Notes under the pieces: generated by a model
Database searches by the model: none
What the model saw: the letters and a program-made list of their open reading frames with translations, nothing else
Told to the model about the DNA's origin: nothing
In this document: positions 24,542-35,169 of the stretch, one piece after another
Layout: every line of letters begins with the position of its first letter
How positions within the stretch are numbered: the stretch's first letter is position 1
Assembly: GCA_008711295.1 (NCBI GenBank)
Contig: VUYV01000610.1
Span: forward strand, 225,849 to 289,848
Length of the DNA: 64,000 nucleotides
Direction of reading: 5' to 3'
Source of the DNA: Anarhynchus alexandrinus
Lineage: Eukaryota; Chordata; Aves; Charadriiformes; Charadriidae
Translations under genes and position numbers: made by a program

Positions 24542-24957
24542 GCACTTCAGCTAGGCTATTGGTCCCTTCTTTTCACTGGAAGAAGCCATAATTCTGCCAC
24601 CCCCAGACTTACTCCTAAGGAGCCCGGTTATGCCCCCTTCCTTTTTCAAATCTAGTGCCAGCATGNATTCGCACCACCAAGACACGCACCTCCACAACCC
24701 ACGCCCCGCAGCGACTGCTCCCCCCTCCCGGGCTAGCTCCTCTTATAGCCCGGGCATGGTCACGTGGTATGGAATACCCGCCCCCTGCCGGCTCCTTGGG
24801 GAAATTAACCCCATCCCTGCCTGAACCAGGACAGCACTTCAGCTAGGCTATTGGTCCCTTCTTTTCACTGGAAGAAGCCATAATTCTGCCACCCCCAGAC
24901 TTACTCCTAAGGAGCCCGGTTATGCCCCCTTCCTTTTTCAAATCTAGTGCCAGCATG
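24375..24957. repeat. 291-bp direct duplication flanking a single N
   Basis: Bases 24375-24665 and 24667-24957 appear identical over 291 bp, separated by one N at 24666. The repeated unit covers the 5' half of the LTR sense strand, the right target duplication, CR1 sequence and the end of ORF1 with its TAG. The copy at 24667-24833 is therefore a second partial LTR. Identity together with the lone N favours a misjoined assembly gap over a true tandem duplication. Confidence 0.95.
24450..24474 (-). promoter_or_regulatory. U3 promoter elements of the solo LTR
   Basis: On the minus strand a CACGTG E-box (24469-24474) precedes a TATA-like sequence (24450-24456) by about 12 bases. The neighbouring GTATTCCATACCACGTGACC is the worn promoter core shared with the LTRs near 8.8 and 14.2 kb. 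Activity is not shown by sequence. Confidence 0.6.
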
Positions 24958-25660
24958 CCACTTTCAGGCTTTTTGCTAGCAAGCCCGGATCTATCCCCAT
25001 CCCCCTTCGAATCCATTTTAAAGCTCTGTCAATAAGCCCCGCCAACTCCTGCCTTAAAACCCTTTTCCCCCTGCGAGACAGGCCTTTACCATCTGTTGCC
25101 AGCAGGCCTGGTGTCTTAAAAAGCAGCCCATGATCAAAGAACCCGAAGTCCTGCCAATGACACCAGTCTCTGAGCCAGGCACTGATCAGCTGGCATTTCC
25201 TGTTTATCTCCTCATTGATCCTAGCAACTGGTGGGATAGAAGGGAACACTACTTGTGCTCCTGATCCCCTAACCAGCCATCCCAGGGCCCTGAAGTCTTT
25301 CTTCATTGCCCTCAGGCTTCTTCCTGAAACTTCATCATTGCCTAACTGAAAAATCATTAATGGGTAGTAGTCAACAGGCCGAACTAGGGTAGGGAGTTTC
25401 CTCTGGACATCCTTAACTCTGGCCCCAGGAAGACAGCAGACTCCCCTACGGATTGGGTCTGGTCTACATATGGGATCCTCCACTCCCTTCAGAATCAAGT
25501 CCCCGACTACAAGGCCCCATCTTTCTTTCATTACTGAGGATGTTGTTATTTGAGGCATAATCCGTCTCGGCCTCAGAGACAACTCCAAGTTCGGCAAGCT
25601 GTCATCCTTGTCATCCTCCAGTTCCCTTTGCAGAACATCGTATCTGTTTTTCAACGGCAC
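24944..25660 (-). pseudogene. CR1 ORF1 C-terminal esterase-like domain, active site lost
   Basis: An open frame of 238 codons ends at TAG 24944-24946. CR1 ORF1 is known to carry an SGNH-type esterase domain. Here block I reads VVGDLILKGVEDPICRPDP, where GDS with the nucleophilic serine is expected; the codon TTG at 25496-25498 makes it leucine. The block around QLGNDEVSGRSL keeps Gly and Asn-Asp. The last block reads ATDGKGLSRRGKRVL, lacking the histidine expected in a DGxHLS motif. Two catalytic residues are therefore gone although the frame is otherwise intact. The protein would normally bind CR1 RNA or act in the retrotransposition complex. The esterase substrate is not known to me. Confidence 0.88.
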
Positions 25661-25664
25661 CTGG

Positions 25665-25710
25665 GGGGTTACTTGGTGTGGGGGTTACTTGGTGTGGGGG
25701 TTACTTGGGA
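25665..25710. repeat. 16-bp tandem repeat inside CR1 ORF1
   Basis: About 2.7 copies of GGGGTTACTTGGTGTG lie between the N- and C-terminal halves of ORF1. The two halves are in different frames on either side of this tract, so expansion or contraction here is the likely cause of the ORF1 frameshift. Confidence 0.85.
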
Positions 25711-25740
25711 GGCACGCCGGCCACACTGGGCGGGGACTTG

Positions 25741-25995
25741 TTACCACCTGTCCCTGTCCTCTGAATCTCCATGTTCAGCCACGCTGATAGAGGGTGGAGA
25801 GCGCTCTGTATGTGGAGCTCTGTCTGCTTGACGTGCTTCTTTCAGGGAAGGCAGGGTGTGACTCCAGTTATCTGTCTCCTGTTCACACTCCCTTATGCTT
25901 CTCCATCGATTCACCTCCTCACAGAGCTCCATCACCAGGCAAAGAAGTTCCTCTACCTGGGCACACCTGCCACAGGCCTGCTCACAGCTACCATT
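25741..25995 (-). pseudogene. CR1 ORF1 middle segment
   Basis: The minus frame reads [40 protein letters not shown] and [11 protein letters not shown]. The Cys-rich and acidic helical composition is that of the CR1 ORF1 N-terminal half, including the closely spaced cysteines of its zinc-binding region. It is cut upstream by the antiparallel CR1 insertion at 25996 and leaves frame at about 25741. Confidence 0.8.
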
Positions 25996-26446
25996 AGAGC
26001 CACAAGGATGATCCGAGGGCTGGAGCACCTCTCCTATGAGGAGAGGCTGAAAGAGTTGGGGCTGTTCAGCCTGGAGAAGAGAAGGCTCCGCGGAGATCTT
26101 ATTGCGGCCTTCCAGTACCTAAAGGGGGCCTACAGGAGGGCTGGGGAAGGACTTTTTACTAGGGCATATAGTGATAGGATGAGGGGGAATGGCTTCAAAC
26201 TGGAAGAGGGCAGGTTTAGATTGAACATTAGGAAGAAGTTTTTCACTTTGAGGGTGGTAAGGCACTGGAACAGGTTGCCCAGAGAGGTTGTTGAGGCCCC
26301 ATCCCTGGAGGCGTTCAAGGCCAGGCTGGACGTGGCCTTGGGCAACCTGGTCTAGTGGGAGGTGTCCCTGCCTATGGCAGGGGGGTTGGGACTCGATGAT
26401 CTTCAAGGTCCTTTCCAACCTAAACCACTCTATGATTCTATGATTC
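25996..26446 (+). mobile_element. CR1 3' fragment inserted antiparallel in CR1 ORF1
   Basis: This 5'-truncated plus-strand CR1 starts at GCCACAAGGATGATCCGAGG. It encodes [58 protein letters not shown] and [20 protein letters not shown]. The tail is GATGATCTTCAAGGTCC, TTTCCAACCTAAACC and ATTCTATG at 26435-26442. The ORF1 of the host element can be followed on both sides (CPALTPVW above 26446, SNGSCEQ below 25996), so this copy landed in it later. Its C-terminal coding part is open, but it starts too late to include the RT active site. Confidence 0.93.
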
Positions 26447-26968
26447 CACACCGGGGTAAGAGCAGGGCACAACCTGCAGCCTGACGCCCGGGTGGCAGCG
26501 TGTCCCCATACAAGCTCCGTCTGGGCGTCCCCATCAGAGCTGCTCGGTGCAGAGCTCAGGGATGCCACAGCCTTCTGCCAAGTTGTTACCACGGCTTCCT
26601 GCCCCGGTTGCACACTCAGTGTGCAAAGCACTGCGCCCCGTTTGCCCGCTCCAGCCGCGGTGATGCCCACTGGCTGCCGTGTGCTCCGGGAACGCTCATT
26701 TAGAACTGCCGCGTGTGGTGATGGCTTCGCCCCTTCCACCTCAGCGGCTTGCCCCCACGCTGCTGGTTCCGGCACGAGCTCGCTGCTTTTCCTGGCTCCG
26801 AAACCCCCCACGAAAAGCGCCCCTCGCCGGCCCGTTCCACCTCGATCCCCTTCCCCAATGCGGCCTTACCTGCACTGGAGCTGCTCTCCTCGGCGGGATC
26901 ATTCATCTGACTCACTACAGCCGTTCTCGTAGCACAACTGTGTGAAAAGGTACCGTATCCTGCCTGCA
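26447..26968 (-). mobile_element. CR1 5' region and ORF1 start (GC-rich)
   Basis: This GC- and CpG-rich stretch contrasts with the AT-rich flank. On the minus strand it leads into ASGCRLCPALTPVW, which I take as the beginning of the conserved part of CR1 ORF1. Upstream frames (to 26811, and another to about 26970) are open without clear family motifs. It probably contains the internal promoter region of the CR1. A sequence matching a splice donor (CAG|GTAAGG, minus, at about 26868-26876) and a pyrimidine-rich acceptor-like TTATATTTTGCAG (about 26967-26979) flank a short open segment. This may be coincidence. Confidence 0.6.
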
Positions 26969-27096
26969 AAATATAAGGAAAAAATAACCATGTTTTCATG
27001 TCGGGAATAGACTTTTCTGAATGCCTTGCAACCTGACCTGGAGTATGGAACAGTACTGAAGCACAGACATTGATAAACAAGAACGTATTCATTTTC

Positions 27097-27141
27097 CTAT
27101 AGAATCATAGAGTGGTTTAGGTTGGAAGGGACCTTGAAGAT
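27097..27141 (-). mobile_element. Very short CR1 3' terminal fragment
   Basis: CTATAGAATCATAGAG followed by TGGTTTAGGTTGGAAGGG and ACCTTGAAGAT is the reversed CR1 terminus, only about 45 bp long. It is an extreme 5' truncation, or a remnant of a copy broken by other events, about 130 bp from the 5' end of the large CR1. Confidence 0.9.
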
Positions 27142-29225
27142 ACATTTATCTGTCCTTATGTAGATTCTGCATGAAGAAGTCTGATCAGAAACTTTGCACA
27201 GTTAAAACAAGATTGTTTGGGACCTGGAAATACTGGCTCTTAATCCAGGAAGGAGAGTGATTTCAAAATCTTGAAGATAGCCTTGTTATAAAGCAGTTAC
27301 CAGTCTCTAGCTAGAGTTTCCTTTCCATTGTAATGATGTGCAGTGCCTAATCCCAGGGGATGTCGGAACCAACATAAGCCTTCTATTTTCTAACTTTAGA
27401 AATGGATGGGTGTTAGCACTGTATGCATTGGAGACCACCACCAAAGGGATCCATCAGATGTTACCATAACATTCAACAGGTTTGTTGTCGTGTACTAGCT
27501 GAGGGCTGCTACTGCTCAGCAACTAGACTACCAGATTGAGGGAATACTTCTGGTCTTTTCATCCATTCTCACTTTAAAAAATGTGCAAGGGAACTCCTTA
27601 AACTAGATGAAATAGGTAGTCCAGTTTACAATAAAAATTGAAAGTACAGAGTGAAACACCATCCCTGGTTATAACAGTATGTCACTATTTTCAATAGAGA
27701 TAGAATAGATTTAGAAATTTACTTAGAATTTGCTAACACTAAGCAAAGCTGTAGTTAACTGAGATCAAGTAGATCTCACGCATCCTTGAAAAGAACCCAA
27801 AATCTTGCATTTCTCCTTTAGAGACCACTAAGGCCAAATTTCTCTCTAACCAAGACAGGTCAGATCCACCTCAGGACTGCCGAAATTACATGAAGTGAGA
27901 AGTACAGGGCAATCACATTACCTACTACTCCTTTCTGTCATTTTTGCTTGATCTTTTCCCCAGTTCTCTAAGTGGCTAAATCTAGACTACATTAATATTG
28001 GATTAGATTACATATAAGTCAATTTTATTTATTTTCTTTTGTTACCAAGTCAGTTTTTCTTCATAGTTCCTGGCCCAGCAACTGTCTGTCTTTGTTATTT
28101 TCTTGCCTTCAAGGCAGGCGGAATTTGAATAATGGCTAAGCTGGAGGCACAGTCACTGCATGGCAATACATTTCTTCCTATGAACGTAAATTAAATAACT
28201 GTAATCTGTAACCTGCATAACACAAGCTCTGCTGGAAGATCCATTGTCAGTGTCACAACTGGATGTCTTTCAAGTGGGTAATCTTTAACTGAAATGGGTT
28301 CTTCAGGATTCAAGCCAGATAACTGGTAGAATTGTTCTCACCTTGTTGTAAAGAAAGTTGGGTCACATGTCTTAAAAAAAAACCTGCTATTTGTAATGTA
28401 ACTGTACACAGACTAGATTTATCTTGCTATAAGGAGGGTACCAGGATCCTGGAAAACCTGGTGATTTTGGCTGAAGTATTCTGTTAATCCCCAGGGAATT
28501 CAGTAGTGCTGATGCCACCCTCAACATGTCTTATTGTCATATGACAATACTAGAGGAAAACTTCACCAGCTGGGACAAAAAATCTGCTTCTGTAGCTCCA
28601 TTGTTCTGTGGAGTAAGTTGTTCAAGTAGGTGTCCAGCTACAGAAAGTAACAGCAAACAACGTAGGAAATTGCTGTGAATGTGCATCCGAGTTGTTCTCA
28701 ATGTCACATATTCAGAATGTGCACCAGTAAGTGATAAAATTATTGGATCTAATAAAGAAGCATTAGTTAAAGTTCCATGAGCCAAACTGCACAGGAAAAT
28801 AAATCATCATGAGCTACCCTTTGGCTCAAAGAACATCTTTGAATTTATGAACTGTCCAGCTGTCAACTCAAAGCTAGTTCTTCAGGCTCACATAAATTGG
28901 AGATACTGTAAATGACAGACCTGCTCTTTAAAAATGATTGTTTGCATGAGTCTGACTTAAAGCATCTCAAAGAATTCTGATGAGAAGGAGGTAAATTTAT
29001 TCTTCTAAATATTCTGTATTGTAAAGATAAAGCTTAGGTCCAAATGGATGCCTTCAACATTTTTTCAGCATTACAGAAATGAAAGGAACTACCAGAAACT
29101 AACTGTTGCTATTAGGAAGGCCTCTGAAGCCTTGAGATAATCACTCATATCTTTCCTCCCTCTTCTCTCTCACTTTCCCTGAAATTTCTCCTCTTGCTCA
29201 TTTAAAGAATCTTTTTTTAATAGTT
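27142..29225. other. No supported gene
   Basis: AT-rich interval with short chance ORFs (82 codons at 28537-28785, minus, is the longest). AAGGCCAAATTTCTCTCT near 27832 resembles a worn sauropsid LINE tail. Nothing else is recognised. Confidence 0.55.
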
Positions 29226-30304
29226 GTGGAGTGAGGAGCATTCTGGGCTGGATGAATGGATGGCTGGATGGCCAGGCCCAATGAGTTGTTGTGAATGGAG
29301 TTAAATCCAGTTGGCAGCCGGTCACAAGTGGTGTTTCACAGGGGTCAGTATTTGTGTTGGTCTGTTTAATATCTTTATCAATGATCTGGATGAGGGGATC
29401 AAGTGCACCTTCAGTAAGTTTGCAGACGACACCAAGTTGGGCAAGAGTATTGATCTGCTTGAGGGTAGGATGACTCTATAGAGGGAGCTAGACAGGCTGG
29501 ATTGATGGGCCGAGGCCAATTGTATGAGGTTCAACGTGGCCAAGTAGCACGTCCTGCACTTGGGTCACAACAACCCCATGCAGCGCTACAGGCTTGGGGC
29601 AGAGTGGCTGGAAAGCTGCCTGGCAGAAAAGGACCTGGGGGTGTTGGTTGACAGCGGGCTGAATATAAGCTGGCAGTGTGCCCAGGTGGCCAAGAAGGCC
29701 AATGGCATCATGACCTGTATCAGGAATAGTGTGGTGAGCAGGACTAGGGAAGTGATCACCCCCCTGTACTCGGCACTGGTGAGACCCCACCTCGAGTACT
29801 GCGTTCAGTTTTGGGCCCCTCACTACAACAAAGACATAGAGGGGCTCGAGCACACCCAAAGAGCAGTGAAGCTGGTGAAGGGTCTAGAGCACAAGTCTTA
29901 TGAGGAGCGACTGAGGGAACTGGGGTTGTTTTGCCTGGAGAGAAGGAGGCTGAGGAGAGACCTTATCTCTCTGTACAACTACCTGAAAGGATGTTGTAGC
30001 AAGGTGGGTGTCAGTCTCTTCTCCCAAGTCACAAGTGACAGGACAAGAGGAAATGGCCTCAAGTTGCACCAGGGGAGGTTTAGGATGAATATTAGGAAAA
30101 ATGTCTTCACTGAAAGGGTTGTCAAGCATTGGAACAGACTGCTCATGGAAGTGGTTGAGTCACCATCCCTAGAGGTATTTAAAAGACATGTAGATGTGGT
30201 ACTTAGGGTGTTTAGTGGTGGACTTGGCAGTGTTAGGTTTACAGTTGGCCTTGATGATTTTAAAGGTCTTTTCCAACCTAAGCAATTCTACAATTCTATG
30301 ATTC
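29226..30304 (+). mobile_element. CR1 LINE 3' half
   Basis: A plus-strand CR1, 5'-truncated within the RT. It begins at about 29226 near the WLDGQAQ region, includes [18 protein letters not shown], and ends at ATTCTACAATTCTATGATTC with a 3' UTR containing GTGTTAGGTTTACAGTTGG. The C-terminal protein resembles that of the minus-strand element at 21.3 kb ([18 protein letters not shown] against [18 protein letters not shown]), but the 3' UTR differs. Confidence 0.96.
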
Positions 30305-30306
30305 AA
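29290..30306 (+). pseudogene. CR1 ORF2 C-terminal remnant with a 276-codon open frame
   Basis: The catalytic region (29290-29470) is frameshifted: [20 protein letters not shown] replaces the usual [15 protein letters not shown] in one frame, and FADDTKLGK can be read in another. A TAG at about 29546 follows NCMRFNVAK. From 29560 to 30390 the frame stays open for 276 codons: [58 protein letters not shown] and [19 protein letters not shown]. It then runs through the 3' UTR into flanking DNA. Lacking the active site, it is unlikely to act as an RT. Confidence 0.93.
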
Positions 30307-33300
30307 AGTTTAAGTTTCTGCATGAAAATCCAGAAAAAAGTCATATGTCCAGCTTGGTGCTCCCTGACAAAATGCCAAACTTCAAACTAATTTGTCCCTG
30401 GATAAAAACTCGATCTTCCACATTTATACAACATGCAAGGATCAGTCTCATCTCACTTCTTAGTGGACAGATACTTGCATCAAAGTTGAAGTGACAAGTA
30501 ACCCCCTTGGCTTTCATAGCAGGTGCTTATGGATTAAGGTAAAGTATGCTGACAATATAATTCATGTTTATAGAATGCCTTACTACATGGGATGTGTTTA
30601 CATTTATAACTATGTCAGAATCTAGAACATCAGTTATGTGGAAATTATGCATTTGTTTTTGGTTAATACATTGTAAATACTAGATAAGTGGAGTGAAAAA
30701 GTGTTTAGCTTTTTCAGTACAGTCTCTAAAGGCAGTTTAAAATTTTTAGTTAGTAACTACATTATTAATAATTTGATGTGGTTTTATTATAGATATAGTT
30801 ACATAAAACATTGACACTTTGAATACAATGAAAAATTTCACCTGTTCTCCATTCTTTGCTTTTATTGCAAAAGGCTGTGCAAACCTATTTATTTCAAATA
30901 GCCTTGTTATAACTTCTTATATTAGTATCTTTGCTACATGTAACCAAGGATGTTTATGCCACTCTGTTCATCACAATGCTCTAACCCTGAAGGTTTTAAA
31001 GTCTTTTGATGAGGAAAAGAACTGCTTCTCTGTATCTGGAAATTATAGGTATAGCACTGCCTTGCAAGAAAGGCAAAAAATGTCTTGCTCTGGGTTGACT
31101 TGCCTCATCATAGCATCCTCAAGACATACCAGTTGAGCAGTGATACTATTTCTCTACTGATCTTAAAACATAACCGGTTATATGAGTTTATCTATAGGAC
31201 ATTTTCGAGGGGGTGGGGTTTGAAGAGTTTGTGTGATTAATATTGTCAGCTGCAGAAGCACAAATGAATGAGTCAAGATGGCATATTCCCAGGTTTGGTA
31301 GCTGCTACTGAAACCTGTGGGACATCCATGATTCAGGTGAGTATCTGCACAGGTAGCCATGATTTTGTTGTAGTTCCTGTTACTCATAAAAATCTGTGTG
31401 CAAAGGAAACAAAATGTCGATGTCTAAAATAGTCCATAAGCAGAAGTTTTAGATGGAGATTACAAGAATATTTCTGAAAGAAAAATAAGCTACAGTAGAA
31501 GTGTCTATTGCAGGCTTAATAGTAAAGAACAGTCTATTTGACACAAATAAAGCTGCAACATGAATAAAAAGGTTTCTAGAAAAGATGACAACCAAGTAAG
31601 GATTGTGCTGGCTAATGCACCAGAGGCAAAGACAAAAAGTCAGTGGAATCTAATCAGCAATCTGTGGCAGTCTCAGCCATTATGCCAACTGGTCATGAAC
31701 AGCCTAAGATCTGTCTACGTTTAAATCAGTCTTAGTTTGACTTATGTTAAATAATTTTTGTATCAACAACATATCAGAATAATTTCATATAGAAAGTCTT
31801 GCTGTTTCACTGTTATTCCCTCTGATGAACACATCCCTTTAGGGATCTTATGATAACCTACCACTGCTGGTCACTAAATATTTTTCCGCCCTATTTTTTT
31901 TTTTTCTCCTATTTACCTTCACATGGGACTAAAAGTGGGTTTGGGTTATTTATAAAGAAAATCATGATTGTAAAATCTCAGGGCTAGTTTGCTCAGATGG
32001 AGGGGAAAGTCCTGAGAATCTGACTCTCTGCTAGTGAGATTTACCTGACGATTAGTTCATGTAACAAGGATATTTACAAAAAGTCCTTACAACAAAGACT
32101 GAAAAAAAAGTCTGACCTACTGTCCTAACTGCTAAGTCACAGGAATTTGACTCCAAAGCATGCAAATGAATTTTTTTCTGTAATATTTCTTTCAAAAATT
32201 CTGTGATTCCCCATTTGCATGCACACATGCATGTGCATGCTCAAGAGCAATGCAACATGAATATGTTTTATTCACATTTTATATAATCCCACAACTTTCA
32301 TTTTCAGTTGATGGATAGCAAATCCCCATCTTTTTTGTACTCACGCTAGTGTATAAATACACAAACATAAAACAAGTTCCTACGCAGAATTCTAAGTCCT
32401 AGAGAATTAAAGAATTCCCTTCACAAATAACTTTAATTCCAAGGCAGTTGAAGTCAGCCTAGGGTTATAAAATATGCATTATTTATTTTCCCTATGATTG
32501 CTAAATCTGATTTAGTGTGTTTATAAAGGGGAATTCAGTTTTATTTACCTATTGTTAAAAAAGATCCTTGTGCTGCAGAATGTTTTACCTTGAAATTGTC
32601 ACCCTTGCCTCTTAAATGGAATTCAGTGAGAGAGAAACCCTCCTCTGAGTTAACCACAGTCATATTTAATTTATTGTCGGGCTCTATAATCATATTTTCT
32701 ACCCGTTATTAATTTATAATTAAGAAGCAATGAGTAAAAATTATTGCAAGGTTTCATTTCTGCCCCAATTAACATTTTGGATTTTGCTTTGGGGTCTTCA
32801 TTACAAATAAGTTGTGAAACTAAATGATGTGGCAAGTTATCTATATTTAGCAACCTATAATTTTAGCTTATGTTTTACTGGTTGAAAACATGAGCAACTG
32901 ACATCACTGCAGACAGCAGGAAAGAAGAATGAACTCAGAGAAAAATTGCCAATAGCATGCATTAATCTTCCCTGACTAAAACCCTCTGCCCGGCCTTTCT
33001 TTGAAAAGGCAAAGATTTTCAAACTGATGAAACCTAGAGGCAAGCTTTTTTGCACGAACTTTGAACAAAACCCAGAACTGCCCTAAACTTTCTTCTTAAA
33101 TTTAGCTGTGATCAAATTCTTCTCAGATACAGTCATGTACCAGTATGGAATTCTTCAAATTTTATTCGATATTACTCGAGATCCGATCATCTTGGAGTCC
33201 AGTTTTTATAAATCTCAAAGTATGCTTGCATTTACTTGATTTCATCAGATGTTCTAAAATTGTTCCTGAAAACATGTTTCTGGCTGCACTACTAAGTTTG

Positions 33301-35169
33301 GTAGAGTTTTGCTTTTAGAAATAAGGTATGGTACATGTTTACTCTGAGTAGAGAATTTACATATGTTACATGGGGAGAGTTCTTACAGCACCTTGAAGAA
33401 CTGTAATTGGGTTTTTCTTTTTTCTGATCACTGCAACTGTGTTCTTCCATTTTTCTCACTTTTGTCAGTGGACTTCTAAAGTACAGAAGAGCTCACAAAT
33501 AATGACACAATGGATAAGGGCAAAGGTAATAAAATGGAACAAAGATATGGAAGGTAAAACGTAGGCAGAAAGCAACCTTGATTCCCAAGAAGCTCAAAAT
33601 CAGTGTAGAGGGTAAAAGCAATTGTTAAGACCTAGAGGGAAAGGGTAAAAACTAGAGCAGTCAACACTAGTCTGATTCATCTCGAGTCACTACAAGCTCC
33701 ATTCCTGCCTTGAATTAATTCACAGGTCGTGAATTTATAAAAGACTACATCTGTACTCAGCAGTTTTATGAGCTGCTTAAAGGATTTTGATTGTCAACCC
33801 AATTCTCATCAGGAATTTGTCTTCAAAAGTAACTAAATTTAGAAGTCAGTTTGAAAGTCTAATTTCTGAGAACAGGGACCATATTTTAGACCAAGTGTTA
33901 TACTATAGTTATTCAAAAAAAATTAAATAATTCCATTTAAGACACTAATAGAAGTCAGAAATCTTCATTGGCTCAATAGCAGGACGTAGCACTACCCAGT
34001 GTGGCTTACTCAACACAAAAGTCTTACTATGAATTGACTTATTTGCATAACAATGAATTAAAATTAGTGCTTGTTGGGATATTTTTGAGGTAGAATCTGA
34101 CTTCTCTGTCCCTCTGTCCAGCTGGAGCAGATGATATCCACTCTTGGTATCAAAGAACACTACAAAAAAGGCTGTGAAACATAGGATTAACACTGTAACA
34201 GTTTTACACGTTGTAACTTCCAACCAGTATATGTTGACAGGCGCCTTCTAGTTCTGCAGTGTTTTCCAAATACAAATTTTAATACTTTGTAATAAAGTTG
34301 TTTGAGATGTGTTGGCATAATTGCTTGCAGACACAAATTAAGAAGTTATTTCCCAAGCTGTGAAGAACTGAAACCCTATGGCATAAAAGCAGGAGTAAAC
34401 AAATACTGCAATATATTTTGTAGAGCATTTTAATGCACCACTTATCACATATATCATAAGAAATGTGCTACTTCCCTTGCTTTCCTGGATTCAATCGTAG
34501 AAAAGATAGGGTTATCTTCTGCTAACCTAAACTGCAATCCAGTGTCCTGAACTTAATCCTTCGTATTCTATCTCTATAGGTGTCACCAAGTGTAGGAAAT
34601 AAGACAATGAATCATAACAGCTGGGAAAAAGAAAAAAAAAAAAAAAAAAAAAAAAAAACACCAAAAAAAAGGGCTTTATAGCTAGAACTGGATAAGGCTA
34701 AGGCAAGCCAATGAGCAACACAACATCTGCCTGAAGTCAAAGTGTTCTTGCCAACCCTTTTTGCCAAATGCCAGCTTATTATTCCAAGAGATTCAGAGTA
34801 AGTGGGGTCCTTTGTAACACATACAAAATACCTCCTGTTCACAGACAGACTTCTTAGAATAAGGTTGTTATCTGTTTACACAGATAATGTTTAGCTCTCC
34901 TGATCAACCTAGTTGCAAGGACCTGAACATCTCTTCATAACACGTTTGTAAGTCTTTCATGAATATACTACTAATATTACCGAGTGACTGTTCCCCCAAG
35001 GTTCCCATTGCCCCTGAAGAACCCCTGTCAAAGAGCGGGTCTTTGGCTCTACTGACTGGCTGTTTGAATTTATACTTAATAACAGCCATTAACTTCTCCA
35101 TAAATCAGACCAGGGTGATTGTTTGACCTTGAATCAAAGTGCCATAGTAGAGCTTATGTCCACAGTCCA
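30305..35169. other. No supported gene
   Basis: About 4.9 kb of AT-rich DNA with short ORFs only (at most 105 codons, 30819-31136), no recognised domains and no named repeat apart from the A-tract at 34625-34670. Confidence 0.6.
34625..34670. repeat. Poly(A) tract
   Basis: A-rich run with 27 consecutive A (34632-34658). I looked on both sides for a retrocopied gene or SINE body ending here and found no polyadenylation signal or recognisable sequence. Confidence 0.95.

Larger units (their letters stand above)
21306..26968 (-). mobile_element. Near full-length CR1 LINE with nested insertions
   Basis: Read on the minus strand, this element has in order a GC-rich 5' region (about 26968-26447), ORF1 (to the TAG at 24944), ORF2 with endonuclease and RT, and a 3' UTR ending in two CATAGAAT (ATTCTATG reversed) octamers at 21307-21322. 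Subtracting the solo LTR (24172-24541), the antiparallel CR1 fragment (25996-26446) and the two N-associated duplications leaves about 4.5 kb, the expected size of a complete CR1. Most avian CR1 copies are severely 5'-truncated, so a copy reaching the 5' region is uncommon. The exact 5' end is uncertain. I place it near 26968, where GC-rich sequence gives way to AT-rich DNA. Confidence 0.88.

Noticed and set aside
24114..24554. Pro/Ser/Arg-rich 146-codon plus ORF, repeated at 24655-24846
   Set aside because: It is antisense LTR sequence, and its second appearance comes from the N-flanked duplication.
25771..26355. 194-codon plus-strand ORF as a novel gene
   Set aside because: It joins antisense of CR1 ORF1 to sense of an inserted CR1 fragment, so it is a chimera of repeats.
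26119..26811. 230-codon minus ORF as a host gene
   Set aside because: Half is antisense of the inserted CR1 3' fragment, and the other half is the GC-rich CR1 5'/ORF1 region.
29560..30390. 276-codon open frame as a possible domesticated RT-derived gene
   Set aside because: It is the CR1 ORF2 C-terminus without the catalytic box, has no upstream start context or splice signals, and runs through the CR1 3' UTR into flanking DNA. The length alone fits a fairly young LINE copy.
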